This document shows, piece by piece, positions 27,708-37,100 of a stretch of DNA of 64,000 bases. The notes below the pieces were generated by a model. It did no database searches. It was not told the DNA's origin and saw only the letters and a program-made list of their open reading frames with translations. The translations under genes were made by a program, and so were the position numbers. Every line of letters starts with the position of its first letter. Within the stretch, counting starts at the first letter, position 1. The DNA comes from Xanthocytophaga flava. Its GTDB lineage: Bacteria > Bacteroidota > Bacteroidia > Cytophagales > 172606-1. The DNA lies in NCBI GenBank assembly GCA_030068525.1, contig JASJOS010000008.1, positions 186,001-250,000 on the forward strand. Reading direction: 5' to 3'.

Positions 27708-30700
27708 ATGAAGATACGTTTCTTCCTTATATATAGTATTTTGCTCTACCTTTGCTTTCCACAGGCATGGGCACAAGTCTATCCGGTACAGGCCACCACC
27801 CAACTGTTACCTCCTTATTCTGTTTACCTGTCCGATTATGCCCAGGATGGCAATGACAAACTGCGCCTGATCCTCTTGCAGCGTGACCTGACCCAGCCCT
27901 CCTATCAGTTGCGACTGGCAGTTCGCATTGAGCTTAATGGCAAAACCATCATTCAAACAGCCCCGCACTTTACACCCGCTCCCATCACGCTGGATCCGGG
28001 TATTCCGACCATTCTTTCCGGAGCTGAACTGGCTCCTTACCTGGATAGCCGAAATCTGGATTTTGTTGGCTATGACCGCAGTCGATACGAACAAACAAGG
28101 GCTTTGCCCGAGGGTGCGTACACTCTATGTGTTACCGCTTACGATTACCGACGACAAGATGTACAGGTTTCCAATCCTGGATGCTCGTTTTATTATTTGT
28201 CTAAAAACGAACCGCCTCTGATTGCCTTCCCTGCCTGTGGCACTCTGATCCCAAGCAAAAACAGTCAGCCTATCTTTTTTCAGTGGACCCCACGCAATAC
28301 CTCTTCCCCTAACTCAGCTGCTGAAACCGAATACGAACTGAGTCTGTATGAGATCCGTCCCAAAGGACGCAACCCCAATGACATTGTGCTCAGCACCAGA
28401 CCTGTCTTTCAGCTAAAAACCGATCAGTCCCAGTATGTATATACCCTTGCCGATCCGATGTTGCTTGATTCGATGCAGTATGCCTGGCGGGTGCGGGCCA
28501 TTGACAAAAGCGGACGGGATGCTTTTCGCAATCAGGGTTACAGTGAGGTATGCACCTTTACCTATGGAGGGGCGAATGTCTCACCCGACTTTGCCGTTGG
28601 ACAGGTCAAAGACTTTACGGCCATAGGAGTCAATACCCGTCAGGGCAAGTTTAGCTGGAAAGCAGATAGCAGTTTGTTTGCAGGCTATCAGATCGACTAC
28701 CGAAGAGTAGGCTCGTCTGCTTCCACCTCAGAGAATTCTACCTCAGAGAATACAACATCAGAAAAGTCTTCGAAGAAAAAGACAGAAAAGGGTTCGGAGA
28801 ATGCCTGGTTTCCGGCAAAGATTGAGTCTGGCTCAGTGGCAGAGTTGAAAGTATATGATCTGGAGCCAGACACCGAGTATGAGGCTCGTATTCAGGGACA
28901 AAAACAAGGTTTTTTCGGACCGTATTCTTCTATTGTCACATTCCGTACAGCCAAACCTGTTCTGGTCGCCTGTGGTCATCAGGCAGTAGTGGATAGTGCT
29001 ATTTCAACCAAGCCACTCATCGGTATGACTATCGGCAGCATTCTGGTGGCAGGGGATTCAGAGATTATGGTCGAGCAAATCAGCGACAATCCACAACCAG
29101 GGTATTACTCAGGCATGGGCAGGGTGTCGATGCGATTTCTGGCAGGAGCCGCTTTTCGGGTTTCTCTTAGTAACATCTTTGTCAATGAAGATCACAAGAT
29201 CACTCAGGGAAAGGTAGAGATGCTCAGCCGGGGAGTGGATGCGATGGCAAAACAGCAACTAGCTGCCCAGCAAACCCGCCAGGATATTCGTTCGCTGGCA
29301 GGGCTACTGGCAGGATTGGACACGGCTAGCACAGCCACCCTGCTTAACTGGGCTCAGACTTTGAGCCAGCTGGAAGAAAGTGTCATTTCGGAAACACTGG
29401 TACTGACCAGTTCTGAAAAACAACAACTGCTCTCTCTCAAACATGCCATTAGTGGGACCGCACAACAACTGGCAAAACAGACAGCTGCTGATTCCACTTC
29501 CCGCTCTAGTGCGGTGTCCTCTAATAGTAGTTCCTCCAACACAAGCTCATTGGCGAGTTCTTTAAAACAGGATTTCCAAAAAGCTCAACCGCTGATCAGC
29601 AAACTGGCTGATGGAGTAGGGAAAGGGGTGCTGGTCAAGCTGACAGATTTGTTTGAATCACTCAAGGAGGATTTATCCAGAAAACAACTGAAGAAACAAC
29701 AGATGGAAGAGTTTATTTCATCTGCTCAGGAATTACTTTCCGATACAGTTTCCCATGATAAAACTTTGCTGGTAGCGCTGCAACTACAATTAGACAGTTT
29801 GCAACAAAAACTACAGGTAGAATGGTATAAATCTGCGACTGCTAGTCTACAACTTGTGAGTGTACCCGAAAATGATGCTGCGTCTGTTTTGAAAGCAGTC
29901 ATTGCTGTACAACAGAAGATGGAGGCACTCTCTGAAACACAGATTACCAACTGTGATGACAACAAAGTACCCGAGAAACTCAGGAAGTTAGCTGTTCGGG
30001 CAAGTGGAGGTGTTTGTGATACGAATGTAGACAGTGAAATAGAAACAATTCCTGATACTGATTTTGCAAAGTTATGTGCCGCTCAACGAGTAGATCTGAT
30101 GGAGTGTCTGGCCTCTGGGTATGCAGATAAAGAAGATAAAAATGCTATCATCCGCATTATTAAAACTACACCAGGTTCACAAGGAGACCTGTTGTTTACT
30201 AAAATGCAGGAGCGTAGCGGATTGATGGAATCTTTACATGATGCAGTGGATTTCGCTGAAAGAAAAGTTTATTATCAGGAATTGATTGCCCTGTATAAAC
30301 GCTCGAAAACAGCACAATATCTATCTAAGCAGACAACTAGGTTTGATCAGATCCTTTCTAATGGAAAATCTTCTTTACAACAGCTAGCCACTCATCGCAT
30401 TATTTTCTATAAAGATATTGGTTTGATTGATGCGGCTACAGGAGAAAAGCGGATTAATTATGATGGGGCTGATTTCTCAGATCGCAATGTGGTTCCATTT
30501 AAGGGATATCTAAACCAATTTAGTTTTACTATCCAGAAGTTTGAGGGGAGCTATCTGCCATTCGAAATGGTTCGTATCTTTTTCAAATCTTCTTCTGAAA
30601 GCCTTGATCAGGGTACAGGCGAAGTATATGATGTGCCGGCGTTCGCCTTACGTTTGATCATAGAAGAGCAATGGGACAAGGATATGATCCGTTCGGCAAA

Positions 30701-31769
30701 TGTGGCGGGTTTATTAGCTGGTGGCATGAGTGGGGGACTAGCCGCAGGCGGATGGACACGATTATGGACATTGGGCGATATGGTTTTAAGTGGTGCGGCT
30801 CTCACAATAGATAATTATCGGGAAGAGTTACTTAGCACAAAAGCGGGCAAGGACTTTCTTAATGCCTATGAGGTGGTCAATAATGCCATTGCCGCCTATC
30901 AGGCAGGAAAGGCTGTGATTGGTTTGGGTGTACTAGCCTATAAACTTCGTCAGAGTTGGAAAGTTCTGAAAGTAGAAGATCCTTCACTAGCTGCTAAAGT
31001 AGAACAGTCAAGTGAAGAAGTGGCTGCTAAAGCAGATGAACTGGAAGCCAAGGCCGGATATGTGAACTTACTGGATGAGAGTAATGAGTTTACTGATGTG
31101 ATGAGCGATTGGTCATATGTTTCCCCTACTTCAAAAGAATATACTTGGAAACAATATTTTGATAACCTCCGGAATAGTGCTTTAAAACCTACCTCCGGAA
31201 ATTATGGAATTAATTTTGAGAAAATCATTCAGGATGGAATGAATAAGTATGGATTAACAAAAGGGGAGGGATTTGCGCTGTTTGGATATACAACTAACTT
31301 TTATTTTAAAGAGTTGAATTCTTTTCTCAGAAAAGGGATTAATAGTGAGAGAACTTTATCTATAAAGAATTTATTAAATACTGCATTAGATAAAATGCCC
31401 GTTGTGCCTGCTAATACTCAATATTACAGAGGATTAAAATTAGCAGATGATGATTTAGTGATTTTTATGTCTAAACATCAGAAAGATAAAGAAGTTGTAT
31501 ACGAAGAATTTATATCATGTGCCAATAACCGGAAAGATGCATTTATCGATGAGATAGAAAATAATGTAAAGATCTTTATAACAACTAAGCCCAATAGTCA
31601 GGGAAGAACTATACATGATATGGCTTTGTTTAAGTATAGAAAAACAGGTGCAACAATGGATGAAGCTCTTTTCAAAACAGGTAGTGCTTTTGAAGTAACT
31701 AATGTGAAGAATCCAGAACCGAATGTGTTTGAAATTTATCTTAAGGAAATTGAAAAAGAAATAAAATAA
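27708..31769 (+). CDS. polymorphic toxin: TANFOR/FN3-type surface protein with C-terminal ADP-ribosyltransferase domain
   Basis: 1353 aa from the ATG at 27708, which begins the signal peptide (FLIYSILLYLCFPQAWAQ); a longer frame starts at 27564. Order: a TANFOR-like N-domain (QVYPVQATTQLLPPYSVYLS), FN3 units with a Ser/Thr/Lys-rich loop, a conserved block (residues ~405-520) also found at 32183-32530, a coiled helical stalk, a Gly/Ala hydrophobic pre-toxin segment, then an ART domain. The R-S-E triad is visible: YYRGL (Arg 1241), FISCANN (Ser 1270), DEALFKTGSAFEV (Glu 1319), preceded by the usual YTTNFYFKELNSFLRKG. It should ADP-ribosylate a target in a competitor. The toxin part is visibly AT-richer than the N-terminal half. 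Confidence 0.82.
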   Translation: MKIRFFLIYSILLYLCFPQAWAQVYPVQATTQLLPPYSVYLSDYAQDGNDKLRLILLQRDLTQPSYQLRLAVRIELNGKTIIQTAPHFTPAPITLDPGIPTILSGAELAPYLDSRNLDFVGYDRSRYEQTRALPEGAYTLCVTAYDYRRQDVQVSNPGCSFYYLSKNEPPLIAFPACGTLIPSKNSQPIFFQWTPRNTSSPNSAAETEYELSLYEIRPKGRNPNDIVLSTRPVFQLKTDQSQYVYTLADPMLLDSMQYAWRVRAIDKSGRDAFRNQGYSEVCTFTYGGANVSPDFAVGQVKDFTAIGVNTRQGKFSWKADSSLFAGYQIDYRRVGSSASTSENSTSENTTSEKSSKKKTEKGSENAWFPAKIESGSVAELKVYDLEPDTEYEARIQGQKQGFFGPYSSIVTFRTAKPVLVACGHQAVVDSAISTKPLIGMTIGSILVAGDSEIMVEQISDNPQPGYYSGMGRVSMRFLAGAAFRVSLSNIFVNEDHKITQGKVEMLSRGVDAMAKQQLAAQQTRQDIRSLAGLLAGLDTASTATLLNWAQTLSQLEESVISETLVLTSSEKQQLLSLKHAISGTAQQLAKQTAADSTSRSSAVSSNSSSSNTSSLASSLKQDFQKAQPLISKLADGVGKGVLVKLTDLFESLKEDLSRKQLKKQQMEEFISSAQELLSDTVSHDKTLLVALQLQLDSLQQKLQVEWYKSATASLQLVSVPENDAASVLKAVIAVQQKMEALSETQITNCDDNKVPEKLRKLAVRASGGVCDTNVDSEIETIPDTDFAKLCAAQRVDLMECLASGYADKEDKNAIIRIIKTTPGSQGDLLFTKMQERSGLMESLHDAVDFAERKVYYQELIALYKRSKTAQYLSKQTTRFDQILSNGKSSLQQLATHRIIFYKDIGLIDAATGEKRINYDGADFSDRNVVPFKGYLNQFSFTIQKFEGSYLPFEMVRIFFKSSSESLDQGTGEVYDVPAFALRLIIEEQWDKDMIRSANVAGLLAGGMSGGLAAGGWTRLWTLGDMVLSGAALTIDNYREELLSTKAGKDFLNAYEVVNNAIAAYQAGKAVIGLGVLAYKLRQSWKVLKVEDPSLAAKVEQSSEEVAAKADELEAKAGYVNLLDESNEFTDVMSDWSYVSPTSKEYTWKQYFDNLRNSALKPTSGNYGINFEKIIQDGMNKYGLTKGEGFALFGYTTNFYFKELNSFLRKGINSERTLSIKNLLNTALDKMPVVPANTQYYRGLKLADDDLVIFMSKHQKDKEVVYEEFISCANNRKDAFIDEIENNVKIFITTKPNSQGRTIHDMALFKYRKTGATMDEALFKTGSAFEVTNVKNPEPNVFEIYLKEIEKEIK
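28923..29271 (+). repeat. conserved mid-section shared with the displaced cassette
   Basis: About 349 bp repeated at 32183-32530. A 103-bp core (29036-29138 versus 32291-32393, approximately) is identical; the flanks differ by substitutions. This is the likely homology block through which toxin C-termini are exchanged. Confidence 0.9.
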
Positions 31770-31773
31770 AACG

Positions 31774-32082
31774 ATGAGTTATTTCACAGATGAGGAAGTA
31801 GAAGAAATCCGAAAGAAGCTAAACATAACGCAGGATTTTGATACCTATAAAACTCAGCTTAATGACCATGTGAATGGTTGGTCTAGATATCTTTATCGTC
31901 AGGAGTTTGAGTTTGCTTCTGGTAATTTTAGTATTTTTAGCAAAGAAAAACTAGATCAATGGCGTTTGAAAGAACCTGCTATAGACTATATTCTTGATAA
32001 AGCCATACAATCCATTGTAGTGGATTTAGAATATTTATGTCCTAATGTAGAACAAAAATTGAGAGCAAAGCTGAAAGAGTAA
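31774..32082 (+). CDS. probable immunity protein for the ADP-ribosyltransferase toxin
   Basis: A 102-aa cytoplasmic, charged, helical protein (FTDEEVEEIRKKLNITQDF at the start, YLCPNVEQKLRAKLKE at the end). It starts 4 bp after the toxin stop codon and ends before a strong terminator at 32146. I do not recognise the family. The assignment rests on context: in polymorphic toxin loci the small gene directly after the toxin protects the producer. It shares the AT-rich composition of the toxin domain, as expected if both were acquired together. Confidence 0.6.
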   Translation: MSYFTDEEVEEIRKKLNITQDFDTYKTQLNDHVNGWSRYLYRQEFEFASGNFSIFSKEKLDQWRLKEPAIDYILDKAIQSIVVDLEYLCPNVEQKLRAKLKE

Positions 32083-32145
32083 AGCTGTGTAAGTAAAAAT
32101 AGGTATTCTTTGCTCTTGAAATTTTAATTAAAGATTTATTTCTAG

Positions 32146-32170
32146 ACTCTGTCACTGACAGAGTTTTTTG
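32146..32170 (+). terminator. terminator of the toxin-immunity operon
   Basis: ACTCTGTC (32146-32153) pairs with GACAGAGT (32157-32164), loop ACT, followed by six T residues. Confidence 0.85.
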
Positions 32171-32182
32171 TTTTATAGGCTA

Positions 32183-32745
32183 TATCTTCTCTTGTCACAT
32201 TCCGTACAGCCAAACCTGTTCTGGTCGCCTGTGGTCAACTTATAGCAACCGATAGCACAATCTCTCCCAAACCCCTGACAAGTCTGACCATCGGCAGCAT
32301 TCTGGTGGCAGGGGATTCAGAGATTATGGTCGAGCAAATCAGCGACAATCCACAACCAGGGTATTACTCAGGCATGGGCAGGGTGTCGATGCGTTTTCTG
32401 GCAGGAGCCGCTTTCCGGGTGTCTCTTAGTAACATCTTTGTTAATGAAGACCGAAAGATCACTCAGGGTAAAGTAGAAATGCTCAGCCGGGGAGTAGATG
32501 CGATGGCTCAGCAACAGCTGGCCGCTCAGGCACAACGGGAAAAGGAAAGGCAACAGGCAACTAATCGCGAACAATGGAAAAACACTGATTTCTATGAAAA
32601 TATCATTCGCTACGATGATCTGGTTATTGACACGATGAGAGTAAATGCAGGAATAGGCAATATTAACCAATACCTAAGAGGAACAAACGAGTTGCCTGTT
32701 TTTGCTTTTTACTATTTGTCCAGACATAGTGTTGAGAGGAAATAA
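32183..32745 (+). pseudogene. displaced (orphan) toxin cassette: conserved block plus alternative C-terminus
   Basis: In-frame homology to the toxin gene begins in mid-FN3 domain (SLVTFRTAKPVLVACG) directly after a TAG stop, with no start codon or signal peptide. It follows residues ~370-490 of the toxin closely up to GVDAMAQQQLAAQ, then diverges into a different ~60-residue tip (NREQWKNTDFYENIIRYDDL and onward) ending at 32745. A GTG at 32305 opens the longest frame. No toxin family is recognisable in the tip and it may be a truncated remnant. Organisation matches orphan CT modules of Rhs/CdiA systems, which are silent until recombined into the full-length gene. Confidence 0.8.
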
Positions 32746-33426
32746 TGTTTCTTCTATGTATCTTTGATTTGAAAAGTCGTTCGGTTGCATCCGGACCAGG
32801 TCGTAAGGACGTATTTGTGTTGATTTAGAAATACTAACAAACGTTCCAAAACGAAATGTTTGTTGGCTCAAAGCCGAAACAATCCGTGTGTGCTGTTGTA
32901 GTTGCTTGTTGGCAGGAGTAGTACTTTTCGTTGCGATATTAGATTGTTGTTGAGCTACAAATACTTCAAAATCAATATTTTCCTGTTGTTCCAGCTGTTC
33001 AAAATATTTCCAGTTAGCATAGGCAGCCTGCGCTCTGACACAGATTTCATCCCGTTTGACTTCTTTCAGTACCAGTTTAGCCACATTGTCTTTATCTTTC
33101 TTGCTTTCTATCACAGCCAGGTGATGTTCATTGCGTTTATACTTTTTGTCAATCTCTTTGAACTCCTTCTCAACTTTTTTCAGCGTTTTATCGCGTTCTT
33201 TGGAAGGAGATGCCTGTTCCAGATCTGTCTTCTGGTTTTGTAGTTGGCTTAAAAGACCCGTCAAATGTAGTTGTAAGGCACGAGAGGTTTGCTCGTCTTC
33301 GGCAAGTAGCTTAATCCGTTTTTTCATGTGATGAATCCGTTCATTTTCACGAGCTTCAAAAGCTAGTAATCGGTAATAGTCAGATCTGTTTTTGCGAATT
33401 GCTGAAGCTAACGTTCTCTTTGCCAT
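32674..33426 (-). CDS. hypothetical coiled-coil protein (250 aa)
   Basis: A Lys/Glu/Gln-rich protein starting AKRTLASAIRKNRSDYYRLL. Residues ~30-130 are a long heptad-like helix (KTLKKVEKEFKEIDKKYKRN), residues ~130-165 are charged, and the C-terminal ~75 residues are mixed (TRIVSALSQQTFRFGTFVSI). No signal peptide. It converges on, and overlaps by 72 bp, the end of the displaced toxin cassette, so one of the two frames is probably eroded there. I do not recognise it; an association with the toxin locus (for example a former adaptor or immunity gene) is possible but unsupported. Confidence 0.5.
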   Translation of the reverse strand: MAKRTLASAIRKNRSDYYRLLAFEARENERIHHMKKRIKLLAEDEQTSRALQLHLTGLLSQLQNQKTDLEQASPSKERDKTLKKVEKEFKEIDKKYKRNEHHLAVIESKKDKDNVAKLVLKEVKRDEICVRAQAAYANWKYFEQLEQQENIDFEVFVAQQQSNIATKSTTPANKQLQQHTRIVSALSQQTFRFGTFVSISKSTQIRPYDLVRMQPNDFSNQRYIEETLFPLNTMSGQIVKSKNRQLVCSS

Positions 33427-34113
33427 AGAATTACACTAATTGATTTTTAAGTTGTTTTAATACCCTGAAGATACGAAAATCGCAAGCCTGCTCCAAAAAT
33501 ATTCGAACTACGTTCAGAGCTCACAGTCAGATAATTATGTGAGTTTGTGAAAAATATTTTTATGGAAAGCTTGTTGGAGGATTTTTACAGTTATTAACTC
33601 AGAGTTGCCTCCTGAGAAACTAAACCCAGGATGTATCCAGAAGTGTAACATGGGATCTTTTTTCTGTAAATACGGTTATGTATTTCTCTTTGCTTATGAT
33701 TTGAGTATGTTCCTCATTACAACCTTTTTCCACCTGATCTACATTCATGTACTACCCTCCTGAAATGCAGCCTGCATCCTACAACTTGTAATATTTTATA
33801 TATCCGCGTATTCTTTCACATAAAAGAACGCCTCTATAACGCCTCTATTGATTTATGAGCAGATATGAGAGTTCGTAAGTAGTTGTATAATAGTATTTTA
33901 ATGGCTCTTATGGGAGGAAAAAATAATCCTTGTCCTGTCATTGCAATGTATGGTAAGAATCAATTACGTTTTTTTTGCATGCCATTCCTTTTGTTTTTTT
34001 GATACAGTATTCTATAAAAGTAACATCATAGTTTACATGCCTTTACATTCTTTTTGGAAAGAATTGATTTACAGCCTGTAACGAAAACATATCTGTAGTT
34101 CCTCTTTTAATAC
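33427..34113. other. intergenic region before the 1497-aa surface-protein gene
   Basis: About 690 bp of AT-rich sequence with no convincing frame. It contains a small tandem repeat (CGCCTCTAT twice, 33829-33848). No promoter box stands out. Confidence 0.4.
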
Positions 34114-37100
34114 ATGCGTACAAACGTATACTCTGGCCTCTCTTTTCTCTGGCTCATATTTTTCATTTTGGGTATGTCTTTTTCGGGATATGCTCAACAG
34201 GCTACACCTGTTATCAATACGGGCAAGAGTGTAACTGCACTGGAAAATCATGTTCAATCCATCCTGCAATATGTGGTTGATAACAAAAAGACTGTTGATC
34301 AGCTTTCGCAGGATAATCTGGCAGACCTACCGGTGGGGATTGCCCGCAAGATTGGCAATACTACCTATATCATTGCCATTGATAGTGCCCGCTTTGATCC
34401 GCGTACAAGCAACTGGTCACTGACTGCCTATACCTCTGTAACATTGCCAGGCTCTACGCAGCCACTTGCTTTTGCAGGGCGTAATATCATTTTTAATCAG
34501 GGTGGCATAAGTGCTTCGGCTGATACACGACTGGCACTGATCTCAACCCAGACCATTCCGTTAAGTCAGGCTACCCGGCTAGAACTGCCTGGCGATGGAC
34601 GTAACTATGTGTCTTTTAACTGTAATGGCTTTCAGGCGATTAACCTGAAAGGGGTCTTTCGGTTTAATGGGGAAATGCTTCAGCCAGATACACGCCTGGC
34701 TCCTCAGGATACTGTGGTGAGTGCTACTCTGGAAATAAATGCAACAGACCTGAACAATCTGATCTTTAATACACAAATTACACCGTTTCAGGTAAAGGGA
34801 ATTAAAGATTTCTCCTTTCTGGTACGAAGTGCAACTGTGGATATGAGTGATCTGGCCAATCCTCCCGGGATTAGCTTGCCTGTAGAATACCAGCAGGATC
34901 TGGGAGAGAATATACTGCTCTGGAGAGGTTTCTATTTAAAAGAAGTGGATGTTACATACAATGGGCTTGATTCTACAGGCAGTGAAAATACCACGAAAAC
35001 AAAAGCTACCAATACAGTTGACAATGGCAAACGGCCTGTCTTTACCGCTCGTAACCTACTTATTGATGATAGTGGAGTGAGTGGATCGTTTAGTGCCTTT
35101 CACCTGCTGACACTCCAGAATGGTTCTGCCGACGGATGGCCTTTTTCTATTGATAGCCTGGGTGTAAAGCTGGCACATAATCGTTTGGCTGGCGGTGGAC
35201 TGGCAGGGTATATGCAGATCCCTCTTCTGGGAGACGAATCTTTTGGATATCGGGCTGAAATGGAGCAGAAGAAAGACAATATAGATTACAGATTTGCCAT
35301 TCAAACCACCATTACTCACTCCTATAAAGGAGCGTTGGGTGAGATTAAGCTAAACAAGGGATGTGTGATCAGCATGGCTAAACGCAATGGGAAGATGATG
35401 CCGTCTGCTTTACTGCATGGAACGCTTTCAGTAAAAATATCCGAACTGGAGCTTTCTGAGGTCGCTTTTGAAAATCTGGGTCTGGTGACACAAAAGCCGT
35501 ATATAGTAAGTGGTGTTTTTGCCATAGATGGAAAAAAACAGGCCAAAAGCGTTGGCTTCCCTATTCAGATCGACAGTATTCGGGCAGGAGTTTTTCAGAA
35601 TCAGGTTGGTTTGGGGGTAGGTGTCTCATTAAACCTGATGAACCAGGAAGACAAACCTCCGTTGGCGAAAACCTATATACAGATGCTGGCAAAAATCGAA
35701 CAGGTCCAGACACAGTCTGGCGATGCCAAAGAGGTACATCAGCGCTGGAAACTGGATAAGATCAAAGTAGACGATATCATATTGCAGATGGAAACCTCTG
35801 CCATTAGCATGAAAGGGCGTCTGACACTATTTAGTGATGATCGGGTGTATGGTAACGGTTTTAGAGGAAGCATTAAGTTCGGACTGAAGAAAGTCCTTGA
35901 TTCGGATATAGAAGCATTGGCTTACTTTGGAAGCAAATCAACTTTCCGGTATTGGCATGTGGATGTAGCGGTTCCGGTTGGCAATGTACCACTGATGCCT
36001 CCTGCTCCTGTATTTTTGAAAGCCATCATGGGTGGCATGTCCTATCACATGGTGCAGCAGGGATCGCAGATGCCTGATTTTTCCAAGATGGGCGTTGAAT
36101 CTGCCTCTGCTTCACCTGCTGCGATCAGTACTCCCCAGATTACAGGGAGTGAAAAGATTTATCTGCCTGATTCAACAACCGGACTTTCATTCTTAGCAGG
36201 TGTTGCACTGGTAGTCGGCGCTGACAAGGCTTGTAATGCGGATGTAATGCTGGAAGTGGCTTTTCGGGAAGGGGGCGGTATGAAATATGTACAGTTTAAC
36301 GGAGCGGCCTACTTTATGACGAATATGGCAGACCGACCCAGAGGTACTAAGGCTGTACCTTCACCACTCTATGCAACAATGAAAATGCTCTATGACAATG
36401 AGAATCGGGTGTTTCATGCCAATATGCAGGGCTATCTGAATATGCAGGGTGGTATTAAAGGGCTTGGACAGGGTGGAATGATAGGTGAGATGGTCATTCA
36501 CGTAGATCCGAAAGACTGGTATGTGTACATTGGACGTCCGTCACAGATGTTGGGTATAGACCTGGCCGGAGTTGCCAATGCACAGGCGTACTTTATGGTC
36601 GGAACCAAAATTGAATCCTTGCCACTGCCCCCCAGTGAGGTCATCGAAATTGTTGGTAAAAGCAATGTCCGGCAATTTGATGCAGGCATGGTAAATGGCG
36701 GTCGTGGATTTGCGTTGGGTGCTCGTTTCTCTGCAGGCTTTGACAGCAAAGATAAAGATGGAAAAGAGCGATACCGACCATTTTACGCTACTATACGTAT
36801 TGGCGGTGGGGCAGATGTGATGTTACGGGATTATGGAAAAAATACATATTGCGAAGGGAGAAGTGGTTCGGTTGGTATAAATGGTTGGTATGCATCAGGC
36901 CAGGCTTATGTGTTCTTGATCGGACGGGTGGGCATTATTATTAAGAAAAATCGGCGGTTTGATATTCTGGACTTAGGAGCAGCGGCATTGCTTCAGGCTG
37001 AACTGCCTAATCCCACCTGGATGAAGGGTGTGGTAGCGGGTCGGTTCTCGATTCTGGGTGGACTGGTCAAAGGGAAGTTCCATCTGGACTTTGAAAGCGG

